Below are positions 1-5,912 of a DNA stretch of 9,559 bases, piece by piece. The position numbers and the translations under genes were made by a program. A model generated the notes under the pieces. That model saw nothing but the letters and a program-made list of their open reading frames with translations. It was not told where the DNA came from and ran no database searches. Numbering within the stretch: position 1 is the stretch's first letter; every line of letters begins with the position of its first letter. Source of the stretch: Deltaproteobacteria bacterium (GTDB lineage Bacteria; Desulfobacterota; Syntrophia; Syntrophales; UBA5619); NCBI GenBank assembly GCA_023487865.1, contig JAMDBG010000100.1:1-9559 (forward strand). The letters run 5' to 3'.

Positions 1-71
1 ATGGCGATGGCGTCCACCACGGCGTGATTCTTTTTCCCGGGCGGTGTGACCACCGCACGCCTCTTGCCCAA
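1..71 (-). CDS. Possible N-terminus of a further gene, cut by the window edge
   Basis: Downstream of the ligase gene on the same strand, a frame opens with a TTG at 71-69 and stays open to the edge. It reads LGKRRAVVTPPGKKNHAVVD followed by AIA. A purine-rich AGGAAGGGG at 91-83 lies 11 nt before the TTG, slightly far for a Shine-Dalgarno. A GTG at 53-51 is an alternative start without a nearby ribosome site. I do not recognise the family from 23 residues. If real, it would be the last visible member of the minus-strand envelope unit. The 134 nt between it and the ligase stop show no strong terminator. It could also be a chance open frame. Confidence 0.3.
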   Translation of the reverse strand, partial: MGKRRAVVTPPGKKNHAVVDAIA

Positions 72-205
72 GCCGGTGCGTTCCCCTTCCTATGACGGGT
101 CTCTTCGATCCGCAGGCGCAGTTGTGTCTCTGCTGAACTCGGATTTATCGCAGGGTTCCGGATTACTTGGGAATGGGCGGCGCGGAGGGCGGCGACGCGG
201 TTCAT

Positions 206-1279
206 TTACAGTGGGCCTCGTTTATGGGCGTGTACTTCGAGGGCGGACCGGATGATCCGGTCGATCAGGCCCGCCGGGGTGATCCCGCAGGCCGCCGCCT
301 GGTGGAACAGGACGGTGGAAGGCGTCATCCCCGGGAGCGTGTTGGGCTCAAGGACCGCGACCCGCCCGTCCTCTCTCATAAACATGTCGATCCGGGCATA
401 TCCCTTCAGGTTGAGGGCGCGAAAGGTTCCGACAGCCGTCTCCCGGACCTTCTCGATCTGTTCGGCGGGGAGCCGGGCCGGCGTCTTGTTTTCCCCCTGG
501 CCGTAAAGGAATTTATCCTCGAGGGAGAGGACGTCGGTGGTGGGAATCGTCTCGGAAGGGATCAGGGCCTCCGGCGCATCGGCGCCCAGGACGCCGCAGG
601 TCACCTCCATCCCGGCGAGGTACTCTTCCACGAGGGCGACATTGTCCCAGAGAAAGGCTTCGTCCAGGGCGGCGGGGAGCCCCTCCGCCGCGACCACCTT
701 CTTCACGGCGGTGCTGCATCCCTCCCGGCAGGGCTTGACGACGCAGGGAAAGCCGATCCCGCGGACGATCTCCTCCACGACCGCCTTTCCATCCGCATCC
801 CAGCGCCGCCGGGGAACGGGAATCGTCTGTGGGACGTCGATGCCGTTGATTTCGAGGATCCTCCGGCAGACGTACTTGTCCATTCCGATCGCGGAGGCCA
901 GGACGCCGGATCCCGTATAGGGGACCCCCAACAGCTCGAGCAGGCCCTGCATGCAGCCGTCCTCACCGTACTTGCCGTGGAGACCGAGGCAGACGACATC
1001 CACAGCGGCCTTCAGGGATTCATAGGGGATCGGTTTGGCCTCATCCGCGAGGTTCTCCGCGATGTCGCAGGTGCTGTTCCGCATCAGCAGCTTGAGCGGG
1101 ATCTCCCATAGCGCCGCCCGGCCGTCCATGAAAATGGGGATGGGATCGTACCGGCGCCGATCGATCTTGCTGAAGATGTTCCGCCCGCTTTCCAGGGAGA
1201 CTTCCTTCTCCGAGGAAAGGCCCCCCATGATGATCCCGACCCGGATTTTTTTAGGGTATTGGTCTCCTGTTTCTCCCAT
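206..1279 (-). CDS. ddl: D-alanine--D-alanine ligase family protein (ATP-grasp) with an altered active site
   Basis: Cytoplasmic ATP-grasp enzyme that normally joins two D-alanines for the peptidoglycan stem peptide. At 357 residues it is slightly longer than typical Ddl (about 300-350). Family motifs run in order: MGGLSSEKEVSLESG (18-32), HGKYGEDG (101-108), PYTGSGVLASA (120-130) with MDK ending at K135, VKP (181-183), VEEY (217-220), ARID with D298, and LEPNTLPGMTP (310-320). D298, E311 and N313 match the Mg-binding D257, E270 and N272 of E. coli DdlB. Two positions of the DdlB E15/S150/Y216 active-site triad differ by my eye alignment: Ser150 becomes C188 and Tyr216 becomes F257, while Glu15 is kept (E24). 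The ATG lies one nucleotide after the stop of the upstream barrel gene (TGA-C-ATG), which suggests translational coupling; no strong ribosome site is seen. Family assignment is firm; substrate is less certain. Confidence 0.93.
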   Translation of the reverse strand: MGETGDQYPKKIRVGIIMGGLSSEKEVSLESGRNIFSKIDRRRYDPIPIFMDGRAALWEIPLKLLMRNSTCDIAENLADEAKPIPYESLKAAVDVVCLGLHGKYGEDGCMQGLLELLGVPYTGSGVLASAIGMDKYVCRRILEINGIDVPQTIPVPRRRWDADGKAVVEEIVRGIGFPCVVKPCREGCSTAVKKVVAAEGLPAALDEAFLWDNVALVEEYLAGMEVTCGVLGADAPEALIPSETIPTTDVLSLEDKFLYGQGENKTPARLPAEQIEKVRETAVGTFRALNLKGYARIDMFMREDGRVAVLEPNTLPGMTPSTVLFHQAAACGITPAGLIDRIIRSALEVHAHKRGPL

Positions 1280-1280
1280 G

Positions 1281-2054
1281 TCAATAGCTCACCGTCAGGC
1301 CGACAAAGGGACCCGCAAATTCCGAATCCAGAAACAGATCGTTGTGATCGATCTTGAGACGGATCGCTTTGTAGCCGGCATGGATATCCAGGAACGGAAA
1401 CGGGGTGAAGGAGAGGTCGGCCAGCGCCTCGTAAAAGTGGTTATCGGAATAGGCGATGCCGGTCACCTTCGCCCGCACCTCGAGGATATCATGCAGGATG
1501 CCGATGTGGGCGCCAAGCCCGACCATCGGTACGGGTACGCGGAACTTGACTTCCGATCCGGTTTTGGATTCAGGGGCGTTGATCTTCGCCTCGCCGTCGA
1601 GGTACTTGACATGTCCGATCAGGTCGAGCGAGAAACCGGCCGCGACGTTTTCCGTGTCGAGGAGGGTATAACGGTATTCCAGGTCGAACATCTTGAACTG
1701 GAGGCCGGTATCGACTCTTGTCCCGGCGGCGTAGGTCCGGCCGTTGAAGACGATCTCCCGGGTGAGCAGTGCCGATCCCGAATAGTCAATCGGCGTATAA
1801 GCGACGTTTAGATGATGGTTTCCGCCGCCCACGAAGACCTCGAAGGAGGGGAAAGATTCGTCTTTGACGCCGAGGGTATCCTTGAGGTTGACGTTGTCGC
1901 CTTTCTTGCCTGCGTCGTCGGCCCTTATGTCGGCCTTGAAAGAGGGGAACCAGTATAGACCTCTGGCGCCGATCTCAAACGCGCCGACCGGCGCCGCAAA
2001 ACAGAAAAACAGGGCCGATAAGATAAAAATGGCCATCCCTTGCGATGGTTTCAT
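1281..2054 (-). CDS. Outer-membrane beta-barrel protein, function unknown
   Basis: A 257-residue exported protein. Residues 1-25 form a Sec signal peptide: KP at the N-terminus, a hydrophobic core IFILSALFFCFAAP, and likely cleavage after VGA before FEIG. The mature part shows alternating hydrophobic and polar strands rich in aromatic residues (for example HLNVAYTPIDY, FDLEYRYTLL, FLDIHAGYKAIRL) and ends in FVGLTVSY. A terminal aromatic residue is typical of BAM-recognised barrels. The sequence suggests roughly eight or more strands, but I cannot count them reliably. The start is well set: AGGAGG at 2065-2060 with a 5-nt spacer before the ATG. It sits 20 nt after the YidD gene and 1 nt before the ligase. 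I do not recognise a named family; a structural barrel or small-molecule porin are both possible. Confidence 0.8.
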   Translation of the reverse strand: MKPSQGMAIFILSALFFCFAAPVGAFEIGARGLYWFPSFKADIRADDAGKKGDNVNLKDTLGVKDESFPSFEVFVGGGNHHLNVAYTPIDYSGSALLTREIVFNGRTYAAGTRVDTGLQFKMFDLEYRYTLLDTENVAAGFSLDLIGHVKYLDGEAKINAPESKTGSEVKFRVPVPMVGLGAHIGILHDILEVRAKVTGIAYSDNHFYEALADLSFTPFPFLDIHAGYKAIRLKIDHNDLFLDSEFAGPFVGLTVSY

Positions 2055-2074
2055 ACAAACCTCCTGTGACGGGT

Positions 2075-2668
2075 TTAATGTGTTGTGCCGTTTCCCGCAC
2101 CTGCGGGCGCGAGCGGTTCAAAGCGCGTTTTCCTATACCACCAATAATCATTGTTTTCCAGCGGGTCGTAAAGCTTCACCTGTCCGCCGGTAAAGATCCG
2201 GGGAGAGGTTCTGGCCTCGTTGATCTCATGCTGGAGCCTGTCGAAGGCGATCACCGTCCCGATCACCGCACCGTGCTTCCGGATCGCCAGCAACGCGTAG
2301 TTCGAGCAGGAGGGGTAATAGGCGCAGCTCCGCCCCCAGTGGGGGCTGAGGAGGTGCTGATAGAAGAGGACCGGCGCCGCGGCGATGTCCTCCAGGACGC
2401 CCTGCCTCCCGGCCGGCGGTTCCGCTACATGCGTTCCTGTACGAACCGCTTTTCCGGGTCCGCGGAGGAGTCCCTCGTCTGCAGGAGAGGTCTGAATCCA
2501 GAAGAGCGTGACTGCCAGTGCGGCGACGATGACAGGAAAGAGGTGCGGGGATCGGTTTTTCCCCCCGTATCCGCAGGGGGCCGCAAAAGGAAAGACACGG
2601 GTATTCCGATGGCCGGGGGGCTTCCGATGGAGGCAAAAGGCGGCAGGACTGAAATAGTGCGGGAGCAT
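2075..2668 (-). CDS. yidD: YidD-family membrane insertion efficiency factor with a long N-terminal extension
   Basis: YidD is a small membrane-associated protein that aids YidC-dependent insertion of inner-membrane proteins. The diagnostic core lies at about residues 97-180: FYQHLLSPHWGRSCAYYPSC (102-121), SNYALLAIRKHG (122-133), then AFDRL and KLYDPLENND. Cysteines 115 and 121 are the conserved pair. Usual YidD is about 70-85 residues; this one has 197. The first 96 residues add a basic stretch and one probable membrane helix at about 43-59 (LFPVIVAALAVTLFWIQ). No in-frame ATG, GTG or TTG lies between the ATG at 2668 and that helix, so the extension is not simply a misplaced start, although the ribosome site is weak. 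The gene is 13 nt after the TPR gene. E. coli yidD sits between rnpA and yidC; this copy instead sits among envelope genes. Confidence 0.85.
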   Translation of the reverse strand: MLPHYFSPAAFCLHRKPPGHRNTRVFPFAAPCGYGGKNRSPHLFPVIVAALAVTLFWIQTSPADEGLLRGPGKAVRTGTHVAEPPAGRQGVLEDIAAAPVLFYQHLLSPHWGRSCAYYPSCSNYALLAIRKHGAVIGTVIAFDRLQHEINEARTSPRIFTGGQVKLYDPLENNDYWWYRKTRFEPLAPAGAGNGTTH

Positions 2669-2681
2669 GGCGGTGTCTCTT

Positions 2682-3611
2682 TCAGAAAGGATAGGTGAAC
2701 ATGACGGAAACGCCGCCGGGTCGGCCGATCTCGGTTTCCCGGAGATTGAGCCTCTGAATGCCGCTCCGGAAATGATCCTCGTCGATACCCCGGTTGTATT
2801 TATGGGCGCCGCCCACCGCCCCGTAAATGCCCCCGGTATACCAGCCGAGCTCGAACAGGGTCAGGATGCCGCCGAGGGCGTAGTTGTCCGAGTCGTATGC
2901 CTTATAGGCGGCGAGGATGAACAGGGCGTTCAGAAAGAGCGAATAGGTGCCGTCCTGGTTGCGTCCGTTGTAGAACTGACCGCTTCCCGGAAGGATTGCC
3001 GAGAGAATTCCGGCGGTTTCCGGCGATTTGTAACGGACGCCCCGCTTCTCTCTGAGGAGCTCCTCGATCCGGCCTGCCTCCGTCTCTATCTCCGGCCGGA
3101 GCATCCGGTCCCTGAGCAGCTTTTCCGCTTCATCGAACCGGTTCTGACGGATGAGGAGGAGGATCTCCCAGCGGGCGGCCAATCCTTTTATACTACGGTC
3201 GGGGCCGCTCAGGATGAGCTGGAAGAGGCGCTCGGCCTCCGCCGTGTGACCCAGCTTGAGCAGGGCGATCGCCTTGTGGAAGGTGGCCGTACCAACCAGG
3301 GGCGATTCCGGAAAACGGGCGAGAAATTCATCGTAGGCGGTGATCGCCTCGCCCCACTCGTGGGACATCAGGTAAGCGTCGCCGATCCGCCTGGCGATCT
3401 CTTCGGTCCGCGGTCCCTTCGGGAAGAGAAAAAGGTAGCGTCTGGCCTCGGTGATCGACCGGTAATACTCGCCCGCAGCGAAAAGTTCGGCGCTGAACTG
3501 CCGGACCTCCTTCTCCCGCAAGTCGTAATACTGGGAGGCGAAGTCGTCTGCGCAGAGCTGTCCCGGCAGCAGGAGAAAAAGGATCAGGGCAATGAATCGA
3601 AGAATTTTCAC
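2682..3611 (-). CDS. Exported TPR-repeat protein with C-terminal hydrophobic domain
   Basis: A 309-residue protein starting with GTG (3611-3609). Residues 1-21 form a signal peptide (MKILRF, then a leucine-rich core, cleavage probably after LCA before DDF). The cysteine at 20 lacks a proper lipobox, so I do not call it a lipoprotein. Residues about 25-175 are helical repeats of TPR type, with YRSITEARRYLFLFP, GEAITAYDEFLARFPES and AEAERLFQLILS as repeat elements. Residues about 200-275 hold a glycine-rich hydrophobic domain with LPGSGQFYNGR (207-217) and two probable membrane segments near 224-236 and 246-265. That pattern resembles uncharacterised membrane domains of the DUF5683 type, recalled rather than searched. 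The chain ends in a phenylalanine. As first gene of the minus-strand unit it may scaffold envelope assembly together with the YidD and barrel proteins; this is inference. The ribosome site is weak. Confidence 0.8.
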   Translation of the reverse strand: MKILRFIALILFLLLPGQLCADDFASQYYDLREKEVRQFSAELFAAGEYYRSITEARRYLFLFPKGPRTEEIARRIGDAYLMSHEWGEAITAYDEFLARFPESPLVGTATFHKAIALLKLGHTAEAERLFQLILSGPDRSIKGLAARWEILLLIRQNRFDEAEKLLRDRMLRPEIETEAGRIEELLREKRGVRYKSPETAGILSAILPGSGQFYNGRNQDGTYSLFLNALFILAAYKAYDSDNYALGGILTLFELGWYTGGIYGAVGGAHKYNRGIDEDHFRSGIQRLNLRETEIGRPGGVSVMFTYPF

Positions 3612-3822
3612 ATCCAGCTCGCTTCAATAAATCTTTTCTATCGGGGATCGGGAACAGCGGGTTCCGCTCCCTGCAACGCGTGATTTCCTCCGATAGCCTT
3701 GGAAAGGTGCATATAACCCGTAGACAGGGGAAAAAGCAAGGATCTTCAATTAGGCGTGGCTCTATCCCTCCTTTTATTATATAGAAACAAACCAATTGGA
3801 ATGGGGGTAAAAAGTACAGGCG
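3612..3822. promoter_or_regulatory. Divergent intergenic region with weak promoter elements
   Basis: This 211-nt region separates the two divergent gene sets and should hold both promoters. For the minus strand, TTGCTT (complement of 3739-3734) and TTATAT (complement of 3716-3711) are separated by 17 nt; each matches the sigma-70 consensus only in part. For the plus strand, TATTAT at 3775-3780 is a good -10 match (5 of 6), but no -35 of similar quality sits at the right distance. The region is visibly more AT-rich between about 3720 and 3810. No sigma-54 site was found. Confidence 0.35.
3638..3696. repeat. Inverted repeat CTATCGG...CCGATAG enclosing a smaller hairpin
   Basis: CTATCGG at 3638-3644 is the exact complement of CCGATAG at 3690-3696. 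Between them, AGCGG-GTT-CCGCT forms a second possible stem, or alternatively GGAAC-AGCGG-GTTCC. On the minus strand this would fall in the untranslated leader of the TPR gene. It could be a leader structure or an operator; nothing in the sequence decides between these. Confidence 0.4.
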
Positions 3823-5019
3823 ATGAAGGAAGGGGGAATCAGGGCAAGGATCGTCAGCCGGCTGGCCGGGATGCAATTTGTGCGCGAGGCGATGGCGGAG
3901 AGGACGACTCTTTCCTTGTTGCGTGCCAAACCGACTCCCAAGGTATGGATGGGACTGGGGCTCATCGCTTTGAGCTACATTATCGGCTGGCCGGCGGTGG
4001 GACTCCTGGCCCTGATCGCCTACCACATGAGCGAACCCCTGATCCTTGCCGTCGGCGGGCCGCTTATCTACGGCGTGTCCCATCTCGTTTTTCTGGCCGG
4101 ATTCTATCTGGCCGGCTCTCGCTATGCCTCAATCTTTCTTCGCTGGGCTGCGTGCAGTGCAATCGAAAAATGGGGAAATGCCGCGCCGCTGAACCGTGAA
4201 TCCGCCGGCAAGTGGACTTTCTCGCCTGCCCACGGCGTGGGCTTCATTGCCTTTCTCTTGTCCGGCGTCCTTCTCCTTCTCTTCGATGGCAGAATCGCCG
4301 CCTTCCCCCTTGTCGTGTTTGTCCTTCTGTGTCTAGCCGCCCCTTTCTTTCCTCAATGGGGTTTTTTCCTGCCCGTGATCAGCCGGGGCGGAAGTGGCGT
4401 TAAGGCGGTCGCCTTGACCTTCGATGACGGCCCTGATCCGGATATGATCCCCCTTCTGCTGGACCTCCTGGAGCGTCATGAGGCAGCGGCGGCTTTTTTT
4501 GTCATCGGCAGGAAGGCGGAAGGCAATCCCGCGCTGGTACGGGAGATCCTTTTACGGGGCCATGCCATAGGCAATCACTCTTACCGCCATGACCCCCTGC
4601 TGATGCTCCGTTCCAGTGCGAGGCTCGCGGAGGAGATTGCCCGCACCCAGTCTCTGCTGGCCGAATTCGGCATACGCCCCCTGGTTTTCCGGCCGCCCGT
4701 AGGGATCACCAATCCCAGATTACCGAAGGTGTTGAGAGAGTTGAACCTCGACTGCGTCACGTTCAGTTGCCGGGCGGGTGACTTCGGGAACCGACGGATT
4801 GCGGGACTGGCAAGGATCCTCCTGAAAAAAATCCATCCCGGCGCCATTGTCCTGCTTCATGACGTCTCTCCACGGGGCGCAAAGACAACAGACTGGCTCG
4901 GGGAGGTGGAGCAGCTCATCCTGGGACTGAAGTCCCGGGGATATAAAATGGTTTCCCTGTCGGAGCTGATCGGCAGACCGGTAATGGAGCTTCTCCCCGC
5001 GTATCCTCCCAAGTTATGA
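3823..5019 (+). CDS. Membrane-anchored NodB-type polysaccharide deacetylase
   Basis: A 398-residue carbohydrate esterase family 4 protein predicted to remove N- or O-acyl groups from a sugar substrate. The N-terminal half carries about four membrane segments (roughly residues 42-68, 73-97, 137-154 and 157-184). The catalytic domain spans about 193-385. Its metal-binding and catalytic signature is complete: TFDDGPDP (199-206) with D201 and D202, NHSYRH (251-256) with H252 and H256, FRPPVG (289-294), and LLHD (344-347) with H346. The ATG at 3823 has only a weak AGG upstream; another ATG at 3871 is possible and would remove 16 residues. The side on which the domain faces cannot be settled by eye. 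It is the first plus-strand gene, 92 nt before the dehydratase-like gene, and that gap contains a possible separate promoter, so membership in the lipid cluster is plausible but unproven. Confidence 0.9.
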   Translation: MKEGGIRARIVSRLAGMQFVREAMAERTTLSLLRAKPTPKVWMGLGLIALSYIIGWPAVGLLALIAYHMSEPLILAVGGPLIYGVSHLVFLAGFYLAGSRYASIFLRWAACSAIEKWGNAAPLNRESAGKWTFSPAHGVGFIAFLLSGVLLLLFDGRIAAFPLVVFVLLCLAAPFFPQWGFFLPVISRGGSGVKAVALTFDDGPDPDMIPLLLDLLERHEAAAAFFVIGRKAEGNPALVREILLRGHAIGNHSYRHDPLLMLRSSARLAEEIARTQSLLAEFGIRPLVFRPPVGITNPRLPKVLRELNLDCVTFSCRAGDFGNRRIAGLARILLKKIHPGAIVLLHDVSPRGAKTTDWLGEVEQLILGLKSRGYKMVSLSELIGRPVMELLPAYPPKL

Positions 5020-5025
5020 TTTTTC

Positions 5026-5054
5026 TTGACATCTGTACCGACACACGTTACTTA
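5026..5054 (+). promoter_or_regulatory. Candidate sigma-70 promoter before the dehydratase-like gene
   Basis: A perfect TTGACA lies at 5026-5031 within TTTTCTTGACA, just after the deacetylase stop. At the standard 17-nt spacing comes TACTTA (5049-5054), a poor -10, followed by an A-run. A small hairpin CTATC-GGCA-GATAG at 5077-5090 lies in the presumed leader, upstream of the GAGGGG (5094-5099) that may serve the ATG at 5112 with a long 12-nt spacer. Confidence 0.35.
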
Positions 5055-5111
5055 AAAAAATCAGCACAGGCGATTGCTATCGGCAGATAGAGCGAGGGGC
5101 GGATAACGGCA

Positions 5112-5486
5112 ATGATGAAACCATTCAGGCAAACGATCACACAGCTGTCGAGCACCGCCGACCATATCACCGCCTCGGCCCAGGTCCCCGCTGATTCCGT
5201 CTGGTATGCCGGTCATTTTCCGGGCAATCCGATCCTGCCGGGAATAGCGGTCCTTGCCCTGGTGGAGGAAGCGATCCTTGCTTCGGAACAAAAGGAAAAC
5301 AGGCAGGTGGAGATGATGGGCATCGGCAGGGTCCGTTTCCGCCTGCCCGTTAAACCTGATGACCGGATGACCCTGAAAATATCCCGGGAGAGGAAACAGG
5401 ACCGGTTAAGTTATGAATTTTCAGTCTGTATTTCCGAAGAGTTGGCGTGCACGGGTTTTTTAAAGGCGAAGATCGCTGCCGAATGA
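5112..5486 (+). CDS. Hotdog-fold FabZ/FabA-like 3-hydroxyacyl-ACP dehydratase homologue
   Basis: A 124-residue hotdog protein, slightly shorter than FabZ (about 140-150). The family hallmark HFPGNPILPG lies at 35-44, with H35 as the catalytic histidine that in FabZ and FabA helps dehydrate 3-hydroxyacyl-ACP. The partner acid in FabZ (Glu) and FabA (Asp) sits 14 residues after the histidine; here that position is A49, and the nearest acids are E52 and E53. The enzyme may therefore use another acid one helical turn on, have a different activity such as thioester hydrolysis, or only bind acyl-ACP. Later strands VRFRLPVKPDD and YEFSVCISEE fit the fold. ATG occurs twice in tandem at 5112 and 5115. 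The ACP gene starts 98 nt downstream, which supports an ACP-bound substrate. Confidence 0.85.
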   Translation: MMKPFRQTITQLSSTADHITASAQVPADSVWYAGHFPGNPILPGIAVLALVEEAILASEQKENRQVEMMGIGRVRFRLPVKPDDRMTLKISRERKQDRLSYEFSVCISEELACTGFLKAKIAAE

Positions 5487-5508
5487 TTTGGATCCTGTAA
5501 CAAATTTC

Positions 5509-5534
5509 TTGACAAAAAATGGGGTTTCTATCAT
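5509..5534 (+). promoter_or_regulatory. Candidate promoter before the acyl carrier protein gene
   Basis: TTGACA at 5509-5514 is perfect and preceded by TTTC, giving the same decamer TTTCTTGACA found before the dehydratase-like gene. TATCAT at 5529-5534 matches TATAAT in five of six bases, but the spacer is only 14 nt. TATATT at 5559-5564 is a second -10-like hexamer without a good -35. A sub-optimal or regulated promoter is possible. The 98-nt gap holds no other gene. Confidence 0.25.
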
Positions 5535-5584
5535 TTTCTCCTGTCCTTGGATGAACAGTATATTGATGTGGGGGAGGTTGAATC

Positions 5585-5860
5585 ATGCCGGAGAGTAAAG
5601 AGATCCAGGAGTTGATCCTCCGGATTGCCAAGATCATCATTGATGAATTGAAACTGGAAGATATCACGCCGGAGAAGTTCGATCCCGATATGGACCTCGT
5701 GGATGAACTTGGCGTGGACAGCATGGATCTGGCAACGGTGGCCCTGGTTCTGCAGGATGAGTATGGCGTCTTCATCGACGAGGACGATTACCCGAAATTG
5801 AAGAGCATCAGACTGATTGCCGGATACCTGCAATCCCGGCTGCAGGGCGCGAAAGGATAG
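5585..5860 (+). CDS. Acyl carrier protein
   Basis: A 91-residue acidic helical carrier protein. The phosphopantetheine attachment motif is GVDSMDLA (43-50), with S46 as the modified serine. The DSM variant, rather than the DSL of AcpP, is common in carrier proteins of specialised pathways. Helix 2 continues into VALVLQDEYGVFIDEDD (52-68), and helix 4 is about 73-86. A strong GGAGG at 5573-5577 lies 7 nt before the ATG. It sits between the dehydratase-like gene and two radical SAM genes, with a ketosynthase further on, so it probably carries the intermediate of this pathway instead of serving bulk fatty acid synthesis. No phosphopantetheinyl transferase gene is in the window, so a housekeeping one must act on it. 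Confidence 0.93.
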   Translation: MPESKEIQELILRIAKIIIDELKLEDITPEKFDPDMDLVDELGVDSMDLATVALVLQDEYGVFIDEDDYPKLKSIRLIAGYLQSRLQGAKG

Positions 5861-5912
5861 GGAGGACGGATCCTCGATATGGCTGCAGGGACGAAAAAAT
5901 CGGAGCATGTGC

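Noticed and set aside
167..1111. A 314-codon plus-strand frame opposite the ligase gene.
   Set aside because: It mirrors the ligase codons; the minus strand shows the complete ATP-grasp motif series.
2667..3683. A 338-codon plus-strand frame opposite the TPR gene.
   Set aside because: No domain or signal peptide; the minus-strand product has a signal peptide, helical repeats and a conserved-looking hydrophobic domain.
3328..4083. A 251-codon minus-strand frame spanning the divergent region.
   Set aside because: It overlaps the starts of both flanking genes in a shifted frame and its product is His/Arg/Pro-rich with no motif.
5817..5912. Upstream extension of the first radical SAM protein to a TTG inside the ACP gene.
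   Set aside because: TTG start without a clear ribosome site, a 44-nt overlap with the ACP, and no family-like sequence; ATG 5913 has GGAG at 7 nt.
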